Source: Hysterium pulicare CBS 123377 (lineage: Eukaryota; Ascomycota; Dothideomycetes; Hysteriales; Hysteriaceae). Taken from it: a stretch of 35,909 nt of DNA. The stretch covers positions 1-35,909 of the forward strand of contig AJFK01000433.1 of NCBI GenBank assembly GCA_000467715.1. Reading direction: 5' to 3'. The notes beneath the pieces were generated by a model. That model did not search any database, had not been told where the DNA came from, and was given only the letters and a program-made list of their open reading frames with translations. Both the position numbers and the translations under genes were made by a program. This document shows, one piece after another, positions 10,981 to 20,370 of this stretch (within the stretch, counting starts at the first letter, position 1; every line of letters starts with the position of its first letter).

Positions 10981-11484
10981 ATCAACCCATCGCGGAAGTT
11001 TGTTGTAGGTGATGTCGCGGAAACGCGCTAAAGAAGTTAACGCGTGTCGAATCCATGTCGATAACAGTCACATCATTACCATTACAACAACCACTAGGTA
11101 ACGCAGCTCAATTGCAGAAAAAGCTTTCAAGACTATACATCTACAGGAATTACGTCGCATGCTCAAACATTCCCGAAACATCCTACGCGAGCAGTGGGTG
11201 CCCCTCAACGCTACGAGTCGACAAGATTTGCGAGTCCTGAATTCGAAACGGGCCAATTCAGCTTCTCTCACTTCAGGGACTGACCACACTCTTTGAACTG
11301 CAGGCAGGCCCCGTATGCCAATAAGGATCAAGCTAACCGACTACTAGCAGAGTACCGGTCGATGGTAGCACGATTAGCCCACCATTGTTATATAGTAATA
11401 TTTCAAGTATTCTCTCTCTTAAGTCTTGTCTTCAAAGCCTCTCAGGTCTGGAGACGGGCAGATGTAATAGCTCGGCAAATGGCT
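10981..11484. other. PMS1 upstream region
   Basis: Promoter side of PMS1 and 3' side of the membrane-protein gene on the same strand. No supported gene or clear motif. Confidence 0.4.
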
Positions 11485-12210
11485 TTATTGCTCTTTCACC
11501 TGTTCTGCTTTTCTTTGAAGAGTCTCAAGGCCCTTGCAAGTGCTCGCCTTCGCCTGCTTACAATACTTCCCACCTAGGCTTTCGAGCTGGTTGCAACGTT
11601 CTTTCATCGTGAGGGCCCTCTTAAGCGCCTCTTTATCCAATACAGTGAAGTTCCGAGCGTCCAGAATCCATAACCCACCCATCAGATCAAACCCAATCTC
11701 CAGTCCAACTTCAATACTGGGACGTTCGCCGATGTACACGCTTGATTGTCTTTGCTAATGAGATACTCCACCATACCAATCTGCTCCCAGAGACCGAAGA
11801 CGCTCACAGAAACCATCTTCTGCTTGCGCGTCCGTAGCATGATCGATGGTCCTGAATCGTTCGAGGCCGAGATAATCCATTTCAACAGGAGAAAGTCTCT
11901 TAGCCCAAGCACCGCCTCCTGACGGCCAGCATGCAACGACGTCATGCTTCAAGGAGATTCGGTGACGCACAAGTGTCCTCGGCGTCGTGTTTCTTGAATG
12001 GCTTTGTGGTATGCCTAGAAAATACGGGAACGCATTGGGTATTGTCATGGCACTAAGACCAATTGCAATACCGAGGATGAACACGAGCGACGCAGTGAAT
12101 GAGCTGCATTGCCATATGCTGTTTTCTAAATTGCTGACAACAACTGGGGAGGTTGGGGATCTCTTTGCATCCCTTTTCAGAGGATGGGTATGCTCTTGTT
12201 GTTCAGACAT
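11485..12210 (-). pseudogene. fungal single-pass membrane protein interrupted by one in-frame TAG
   Basis: One reading frame of 242 codons runs from the start at 12210 to the stop at 11485, but codon 152 is TAG (11755-11757). The first part has a soluble N terminus, one hydrophobic segment (SLVFILGIAIGLSAM, about residues 40-58) and a conserved-looking stretch ending RLRSLGADWYG. After the TAG the same frame continues QRQSSVYIGERPSIEVGL, GGLWILDARNF, TMKERCNQLESLGGKYC. The two halves together look like an uncharacterised fungal family (a membrane anchor followed by a Y(V/I)G...GG(V/L)W(V/I)L domain). No intron of normal length removes the TAG while keeping the frame: the nearest GT...AG pair is 22 nt, and a 53-nt alternative shifts the frame. 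It is either a recent nonsense mutation, stop readthrough or a sequence error. The function is unknown. Confidence 0.6.
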
Positions 12211-12929
12211 TGCTTGCTAATGTCGGCAATAGCTGCCTTGAACACCTTAGCAACTAGCCACCACGATATTGTCGACGATATTATGAATAGGAAGGTGCTG
12301 GTGAATATAAAGAAGACTTACGTTGCCTTCAGTGCCCGAAGGATATCGGCGTAGGTGAGTACGGTACAGTACCAACAACCTCTGTGATGGATTTGAGACT
12401 TCCTGGAGGATTTATAAGGGATATCTGTCCAGAGTGAATAGTTCAGAGTCAAGCCTGGCCAACCTTATAAGACCGATGAGTTCGAGTGCGGCACATGAAA
12501 CGCCTTGCTTAGTCACCACTTTCAGTTCTTCTACGCGCCTCTTTCAGCGTCCTGATATCCTAAATTACACACCCACTAATCGGTCGGTAGTCCCATGCGA
12601 TCCTACCAAGATGCCAAAACTCGAACGCACAGTGGGCCTCTGCTACAGAATAGCAGCGTTGCTGCATAGTTTCTACATGTCTCTCTGCCGCATACGAGTG
12701 CGGCGTGGTTATGTTGGTACTGACGTGCTCGTCTCGATTCATCACAAACAGTAATAGAGTGTTTCAAGACATTTCAACAGACAAGTATGAGGAACAGGTA
12801 TACATGCCAGATATATCTCTTGCCCGCCTAGCAATGTCTAGATATAAGTTCATCAATGGTCTCCATCTCAGGCATGGATCACTCTCGAGCCAAATATCTA
12901 TTTTCTTCTCCTCTTTTCCGAACGAAATA
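12211..12929. other. divergent intergenic region
   Basis: Lies between the starts of the membrane-protein gene (minus) and the metallopeptidase relic (plus). The only open frame of note is 106 codons (12434-12754), without family likeness. Confidence 0.4.
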
Positions 12930-15006
12930 ATGCGATCCTCCTCCTTCACAATCACCTTTTCTATCTATGTATCCTGCGCCCTTGCTGGCGTTCTGCCATT
13001 GGACCGGCGAGACGACGTGGGTCCGGCATACACTCACATTGCGTTCAACCAGTGCAATGACGGCCAGAAAAGGAACACATCAAAAGCTTGGGACAGAGCG
13101 ATAAAGTTGGCTAACTTCCATCACCGAGATCGACATTGACAATGACCCTGTTGCAATCGACTTCGGGCCCGCGTTCCAAGTGAATCCCGACAACAAAGAC
13201 TCCTACATGCGGCGCGCACTTGCTGTGTTTAACAACCTTGGAACATAGGCACTTTTTGGCGTAGTTGGCCTGGTGGGTGGTGAGTGAATGCACATTGTGG
13301 GGATCCCTTCAATGTGGAAGGCATAGACGGTTGCGAGAAAGGCGCCACTGCCTACGAATATGGTTCTGCAGTGATGGCCACTGCAGTAGTAGTTGCATCT
13401 GTGATTCATCGACCTATTCGGATAATTTTAGCAAAAAATCCTACATTAACATAGTCCTTTGCGATGATTTTTTTCGAAGTTCATCGCTCTCAGAGAGCAT
13501 TGATCACGGGAAAAGCTTAGTGGACTATCAGAAATACTTATAACTTAGAAACTTATTGGCACAGGCAAGGTACGTATTCATTCAGGCTCCTCCCTTTTGG
13601 CTCGGTACAGGACCAGTACCTATGGCGCGAGGCAGCGAAAATTCTTTTTCATGAACTTGCCCATGCCTCCACAGCAACTTATAAGGCGAACAATTGCACA
13701 TCCGTTAAGGATATCTGGCTCGAAATGCTAGTTTGGGAACAGTTTCCGGACGGTCATTGGCAATACAACAACCATTGGATTCCGGCTTATGGGCCAATTA
13801 AATCGAAAACACTCGCGCGAACAATTGACGATAACAACGTTCACTGGGTGTTGATGAACGGAAAGTCCATTGTTTCATTACCCGTCCCTAGTACCACCGT
13901 TCCGTTGAATACTCTTTTCTCCCCCTGGCATCCTGTAAAAACCTGATTTACTACGACGGCCCCAAAAACCTCAAAGCAATGCTAACTTGCCCAATAATAG
14001 ATGACAATTTTATAGGCTATGCGCTAGGTAAGTGGTTTGAAAGTCCATGGCGAGAACAAGATGCTCATCCGCCAATTCTTCAGCGAGATATGTACAATCC
14101 CAAATTGGCAAGTATCCTGCACTTCCCATCGCAGACGGGGCCGTCTATGACAAGGCCCCAACAAACCACCCGGAGCACTTGTTCTTCTCCATCCCGATGG
14201 CTCTGTTGGTTTGCATAGTGAAATGCTGAATCAGGATGCCTCTACATAGAATATGTCCCAAGCGTACTACGATGAGAACGTGGACATCGCAAACGTGCTT
14301 GGTGAAAACTCAGGCAACCATTTACAGGTCGACTTTACGAGGGCCAAATGGAGACCAGATTGGGGATACTCAAAAATCTACAAAGACATGTTAAACGACG
14401 CCCGTAAAATTCAGGCCCAGCAACCCAATAACCTCGCCTTCGACGGCTCGAATGACGTCCCGTCGGTAAATTGTGCCACGCCTCGAGACGTAAGCGGGTC
14501 TATCGATGAGTTTTGCCGCCATGTCCGTGATTTCTGCGGCCGGGATTCAGCGTCAACCAAGAGCAATTGTACACGGACGATGACAACAGTTACAGGCTTA
14601 GGTACGAGAATCCGGGACATGGTTACTGCAACCAGGGAAACTGCGAATCTACCTTTATCGCAGGTGTTTCCCAATGTAAGCCCCAACCATTAACGTTATG
14701 CAGAGCATCCAGGCTGGTGTATGGCGCCTCCAAATATTAGGTCTAAAAGATCAACGAAATCTCAACATCGATGGCAATGCCTCAATATCCTACAGCAAGT
14801 TCAACTGGGCCATGGATCCTTCGCCTGATTCGCCCTCGTCAACTTCAAAGCCCATTTCACCAACGCCGACAGGAAAATGCAAGCAGTCGGGCCCTTACAC
14901 AGAACCATGTGACTGTCGAACCGCGTGCGATAAGACAGGAGGAACTTGCGCCTGTCAGCCAGCTGGAATCTTGCAGACTACTAGTTGTTTCTGCCAGTGT
15001 AAGTGA
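12930..15006 (+). pseudogene. relic of a secreted HExxH zinc metallopeptidase (deuterolysin/lysine-specific endopeptidase-like)
   Basis: The start at 12930 gives a good signal peptide (MRSSSFTITFSIYVSCALAG) and the block HIAFNQCNDGQK...SKAWDRAIKLANF. The frame then breaks near 13120. EIDIDNDPVAIDFGPAFQVN continues in another frame and stops at the TAG after FNNLGT. A third frame has INIVLCDDFF and IDHGKSLVDYQKY (to 13542). The zinc motif HELAH lies at 13650-13664 and is followed in frame by WIPAYGPIKSKTLART (stop after 13943). Later pieces are YPALPIADGAVYDKAP (about 14109-14160), a 146-codon frame (14253-14693) overlapped by the shifted block RYENPGHGYCNQGNCES, and a Cys-rich tail ending FCQCK (15006). 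Fungal secreted peptidases with this layout are known, but the exact family is an inference. Stops and shifts are too many for splicing to explain. Confidence 0.75.
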
Positions 15007-15720
15007 AGTGGCTCGCATCGCAGCGTTAAGATACTTGCGAAGTCTCGTCTGTCGTTTAGCTTCCGTCATTGTCTGTTTTCCTTATACTACATTTCAAATT
15101 CCTTCCTTTCCTTACCCTGTTACTTCACCGTGATCATGTTGTCGCATCATTCACTTAGTTGTTCATTGCATCAATAATGCCTTGGCGCTACCCAAGAGTT
15201 TCCTATTCTTCTTCATAAATTCATAATTCGAAGCATGAAAAGGAGTTTTAGAAAGGGGGACGTTATTTAGAGACTTCCAAAGATTAAAAAAAAAATTCCA
15301 GTTATATAAAGACATGTATAAATGTTATATCGTTATTGTAATCGTTTAAAAATACTGTTAGGCTGGATTTTAACGTTCTCAATTGAAGTAGTACGGTACT
15401 AAAAGATCCTGTTGGCCTCTATACGTAGGGTGTTAAGATAGGTAGGTTCGGACAGCTCTGATTTACAAAGCTGTTGATCAACATCACCTCTATTCATGTA
15501 AGTATGGTATTATCGTACAACACCCAACTACGTTACTCCGAATTCATCAATTCATGATGCTCAGAAGGACTTTGCTGGGTAGTTGAAGAGCAGGAAGCAA
15601 GGACATTAATGGGATCCTGAATGTGTATTTGCAGGACTGAAAATATCATTGGTATTGCGTTGAAGCATGGAAGATTCTATGTACACGATTACTTGTCTCA
15701 CTCGCTTTCAACCACAACAC
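15007..15720. other. AT-rich intergenic stretch
   Basis: AT-rich with short A runs (near 15287-15295). It separates the decayed left part from the conserved right part and holds the 3' side of the ETF-alpha gene. No gene or transposon end is recognised. Confidence 0.45.
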
Positions 15721-16819
15721 TTACTGAGATTTTAGCTTTTCAGTCATCTCCGGCACTTTGTCGAATAGATCTCCCACTAAACCGACATCTGCAACTTGGA
15801 AAATAGGCGCATCCGGGTCTTTGTTAATCGCAGCAATGACTTTGCTATCCTTCATCCCCGCAAGATGCTGAATGGCTCCAGAGATACCTGCACATAGGTA
15901 GAGCTGCGGCGCAACGTTCTTTCCAGTCTGGCCAACTTGTAGACTGTTATCCGCGAACCCACTGTCCACAGCTGCTCTCGATGCACCAATCGCAGCACCG
16001 AGCGCGTCTGCCAATGGTGGCATTAGTCGGTCGAATTCCTCCTTCGATTTCAACCCTCGGCCTCCTGAAACTACTTTGTCCGCTGAGCCCAAATCTGGCC
16101 GGTCCGATTTGGCGAGATCTTCTGATACCCATTCTGTAGGGCATTCTGCCTTAGGATCGACGCCTTCTACCACCTCTGCTGAACCACCTCCTGTCTCCCC
16201 CGAAGGAAAAGCGGTTGCGCGGACTGTTACGACTTTCGTATTGTCTGAGGATTGGACGGTGAGGATGGCATTTCCGGCGTAGATAGGTCGTACAAATGTG
16301 TCTTCGCTCTCGATACCTATGATATCTGATATTTGTTGGGAGTCTAGAATTGCTGCTACGCGAGGCATGAGATTCTTGCCGAAGGCAGAGTGGCCGGCGA
16401 GTATGTGTGTGAAGCCATCTTTTTTAATGTTTTCGACCAGTAACGGTGCGAAGTTCTCCGGCAATCCCTGGACGCACTCCATCAGCACTTGTGCAATTGA
16501 GATTAGGAGAACGTAGGAAAATCACTTTATCATATGCGCGATTCTCCACGTATATAATCTTCTCAATGCCCTTTACTTTAGCTGCCTCTTCTGCTACTGC
16601 CTTCACCCCACTGCCTGCAAGGAATCCAGTTACTGATCCACCAAGCTTCTGTCCTGCTGATACTGCTGCCAATGACGATATGTTGAGTTTTCCTTCTCTC
16701 TGTTCTAGGACCGCTAGTGTTGATAGTAACCGTACGAGGGCAGAGTATTGCGGAATGACGGTGGGCTGAGAGAGGCGAAGTTGAGTCCGAAGCGCGGAGT
16801 GTCTGGCGGCGGAGAACAT
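15721..16819 (-). CDS. ETFA: electron transfer flavoprotein alpha subunit, mitochondrial
   Basis: Exon 1 is 16526-16819 and exon 2 is 15721-16467, with a 58-nt intron (donor GTGATT, acceptor CCAG). The product has 346 residues, as in other ETF-alpha proteins. The Arg/Ser-rich N terminus up to about residue 33 is a mitochondrial presequence. The N-terminal domain has [19 protein letters not shown] and [19 protein letters not shown] across the splice. The C-terminal FAD domain has [51 protein letters not shown] and [26 protein letters not shown] takes electrons from acyl-CoA and other matrix dehydrogenases and passes them to ETF-ubiquinone oxidoreductase. The gene is divergent from the RSC8-like gene, and its 5' leader is pyrimidine-rich on its own strand. 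Confidence 0.97.
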
Positions 16820-17255
16820 GGTGGAAATAAGAAATGTGAGGAGGCGGTAGGGGAGGTGGGAGAAGCGTGAGAAGAAGAAGAAGTGGAGAGGACGTGAAAG
16901 AGTGAAAGAGTGAAAGTTATGGAAGTGGGACCTGAGAACGATAGCCTCCAGGGCTCTGACCTCGGCATGCAGTGCACCACGGGAAGACGCTCAGCCTTAC
17001 TTACATGTCCGCCAAGCCTTTGGTTTTCCAACGCCGCGAGAGTCGACGCGACAAGCTCAACCACCACTGTTCCATCGCTGGACATCCTCACATTCACGAA
17101 ATTGCTTCACTATCGTCACATAGCTTCAATCACCTCGCGTGATTGCCGCGCTTCGCATTCAGTCCATAAAGTAGGGTCGCGATCCCTTCTTGGGGTCAAC
17201 CTGTCCAACCTCCCTTCTCCCTCTCCATCGCAACCCTCCTACCCTTATCCCAACA
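16820..17255. promoter_or_regulatory. shared divergent promoter, ETF-alpha / RSC8-like
   Basis: A 436-bp interval between two start codons that point away from each other. Next to ETF-alpha it has GA-rich sequence on the plus strand, with three tandem copies of gtgaaaga-like units at 16894-16916 (a CT-rich leader on the ETF-alpha strand). Near 17205-17250 it is CT-rich on the plus strand, as is usual ahead of fungal starts. Confidence 0.5.
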
Positions 17256-19668
17256 ATGGCAGACCATCTTTCCTCCCACGATAATCTTGTGGAAGGCGTC
17301 ATTGCGACAACATCAAATCCCACAGGACAAACAGATCAAGGTACGCCCCCCAACAGCTTCATTACCAAAACATGGATTCATGGGAGGCCGACACCAGAGA
17401 TGCCATCGCTTCGGGCGCTCTCGATGCTATATCTGAATCTATAGATGAGCAGTCTCTTACTGACTTTATAGATGCGGCTATGCTAGATGATCACGAACCA
17501 TCATCTTTTTCGATCAAACAATCGTCGCGAGAACAGTCAACTGCCACTCCAGCAATCATATCGGACAATCCCTTGGATGCGCCAGACGGACCTCGTCCTG
17601 AGGCTGAAGATGCCGATGCGCAGGAAGACGAAGAAATGACTGGTGTGGACGAATCCACGAAGAAGGAGGGCAAAGACTCGGCAGACGCTGCTGATGGAGC
17701 GGCGGATGGCGCAGAGGCACAAACAAAATCCGCGATAGAATCATCGGCCCGCTCACATCTCATTGCCCAGACGCACGCGATCATCCTTCCTAGTTACAGC
17801 ACATGGTTTGACATGCACTCGATACACAATTTGGAGAGAAAAGCCCTGCCCGAATTCTTCAACAGCCGAAACCGCAGCAAGACACCAGCCGTATATAAAG
17901 ACTATAGGGATTTCATGGTCAATACGTATCGGTTGAACCCTGCCGAGTATCTGACAGTCACTGCTTGTAGGCGTAATTTAGCAGGAGATGTATGCGCTAT
18001 CATGCGGGTTCATTCGTTCTTGGAGCAATGGGGCTTGATCAACTACCAGGTCAGTCTTTGGAATTGTTTTCAAAAGTTACTTTTTCCTAACAAATGTAAT
18101 AGGTTGATCCAGATACAAGACCTTCCAACATTGGCCCTCCATTTACGGGCCATTTTAGGATCACCGCAGATACTCCACGAGGTTTACAAGCACATCAACC
18201 AGCGCCCGGATCGGTGACAACGGCTGGAAAACCACTAGCACTGACTGAACGCTTAGCCAGCCAACAGACCCCTTCAAAATCGGACCTGAACCTCGAAATC
18301 CGAAGAAACATCTACGAGTCCAATGGCAAAGAAGCGACCCCGACCGAATCAAAAGACAAATCTGCCAATGGAGAGTCTGCAGCAAATGGGACATCTGGTT
18401 CTGGGGAGGGCAAATCGCTTGAGGAACAGCTCAAGGAACCTGGCCAGAAATTCCACTGCTATTCTTGCGGTACCGATTGCACGCGTGTGAGATACCATAA
18501 CTCAAAGTCTGCACCACACTCCGCCCAAGGAAAAACTGCCGCGATGGTAAAGTACGACCTTTGCCCGAACTGTTTCTTGGAAGGCCGCTTTCCGTCTTCG
18601 AGTAAAGCCGCCGAATACACAAAGATTGAGAATGAGAAGTACTCCGCACTTCCCGACCGTGATGCGCCATGGACAGATGCAGAAACCTTTTCATTACTCG
18701 AGGCGCTTGAGCTATTCGACGAAGATTGGAACAGCATCGCTGATCACGTCGGTACAAGGACGAGAGAGGAGTGCGTCATGAAATTCCTGCAGATGGAGAT
18801 CGAAGACCCGTACCTAGAAGCAGATGGAGGTCAACAGGATGCAGGTGCAACTTCGTTGGCTTTTCTGAGTACTGGTCGCGTCCCTTTCACCCAAGCAGAC
18901 AACCCAGTCATGAGTGTCATGGGTTTCTTGGCTACACTTGCGGATCCATCAGTTACGGCTGCCGCAGCGGGCAAGAGTGTGGAAGAGCTTAAGCGGACCC
19001 TTCAAGAGAAGATTGAGAAAGCACCCACAGCATCAGAGACTGATAAGGGTAAGGAAAAGGAGAAGTCGAAAGCGACATCATCAAGTCCGGCTCCCGCTGC
19101 TTCATCAGAAGTCAAGAACGAAGACGTAATGGAAGTAGATACCGCATCCTCACCACAACCTACTGCTTCAAACCAAGTCGCCACCACGTCACCAAAGGCT
19201 AACCCGTTAGCTACCGTTCCATTCGCTCTTTCCGCTGCCCGGGCTTCCGCTCTCGCTTCACATGAAGAACGTCACATAACAAGCCTCGTCTCAGGTGCCG
19301 TGAATCTGCAACTCCAGAAGCTGCAGCTCAAACTTCAGCAATTCAACGACCTTGAAGCGCTTCTGTCGGCAGAACGACGAGACCTCGAACGTCGACATCA
19401 GCAACTCTTTCTCGACCGCTTAGCTTTCCAGAAACGGGTCAAGGGATTGGAGGAGACGGCCAGGAAGGTCAATGGCAGACTTGGAGGTGCTCCTGGATTG
19501 CCGGGTGCGATGAGCGCTGAGGAGGGTGTTGAGGCGCTCACGGAGGCGATTGCTCGATTTGGCGTTGGGAAGGGAGAGGAGAAGATGGGTGTCAAACGGG
19601 GAAGCGTTGATACTGGTGCCGTTGGTCCAGTGGAGGGAGGGGATGGTTTTGGTAAACTGGAGGTCTAG
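17256..19668 (+). CDS. RSC8: RSC8/SWI3-type chromatin-remodelling subunit (SWIRM-ZZ-SANT)
   Basis: The safe core is 17372-18049 joined to 18103-19668 (53-nt intron, donor GTCAGT, CTAAC branch, acceptor TAG), giving 747 residues from the Met at 17372. An upstream ATG in good context at 17256 can be joined by a 59-nt intron (17341-17399), giving 766 residues; which start is used is unresolved. In numbering from 17372, the SWIRM domain is at about 135-230 ([52 protein letters not shown]). A ZZ-like zinc finger is at 344-383 (CYSCGTDC and CPNC), SANT at 414-463 ([17 protein letters not shown]) and a C-terminal coiled coil at about 600-680. The family forms the dimeric scaffold of SWI/SNF and RSC nucleosome remodellers in the nucleus. 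The ZZ finger favours the RSC8/Ssr2-like class over metazoan-type names. Confidence 0.93.
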
Positions 19669-20366
19669 GTGCGGAATATTGAAAGCGTAGGTCCAGAAGG
19701 TGGCTATCTTTTCTTAACAAATTTTCGCACGAGCAAGGAGCTCTGGAAACATGGTACTGGGGACAGGCGCGTTTGCAGGCGCATGGGGATAGCTGAATTT
19801 GTTATCTTTGTTTCTTACTTTTGGCATTGCCCACCTTGGAATGGAGGTACCTAGGTAGCTCAAGCACGTATGATTTCTGTATCCAATATGCTGTGAAGTC
19901 CACACACTGAAAGTCACATATGCTATTGTGTCTCTCTATGAGCGCAACGATGTGGTCTCTAGGAGCCTCTTTTGGGCGTGTTCTGAAGGAGAGCATACTA
20001 CGTACTTTGAGCTTATGGCAGATGGTGAAGCTTGGCATGTCAGTTGGACGCTAGAACCGCCACCAACGATGTCGGTCAAGGCAGCGTTCGCCTGGTGATC
20101 AGCCACCAACCACTGACGCCATGATGGATCCCGCTGTTGGCCCATCTGAAGTGCTTTTTGCTCCCCTTCCGCGCCCACCTACCTTCACGCCTTCACGCTG
20201 CTGCGATGCCTGCTCTGTCGAAGGTTCCCTTTGTTCTTCACCACTAGCTTGCCCCTCAACACCTTCTTCACGTCTGTACTTTCTCTGATGCCGAGCTGTT
20301 TTCGCTTTACCCGTTTGTATCATCCTCAAATTTAAACAGATACTCCGTCATGGCCGTCTCATTGCA
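19669..20366. other. intergenic, RSC8-like 3' side and K+ channel promoter
   Basis: No gene supported. At 20350-20370 a six-codon upstream ORF lies directly before the channel gene (see the separate entry). Confidence 0.45.
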
Positions 20367-20370
20367 ATGA
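20350..20370 (+). promoter_or_regulatory. short uORF overlapping the K+ channel start
   Basis: ATG at 20350 opens a six-codon frame (M-A-V-S-L-Q) whose TGA (20368-20370) overlaps the ATG at 20367 in the arrangement ATGA. If the leader includes it, it could reduce translation or favour reinitiation at 20367 or at the better-context ATG at 20394. Confidence 0.35.

Noticed and set aside
11755-11776. 22-nt GT...AG pair that would remove the TAG in the membrane-protein gene
   Set aside because: It is too short for a fungal spliceosomal intron and has no room for a branch site.
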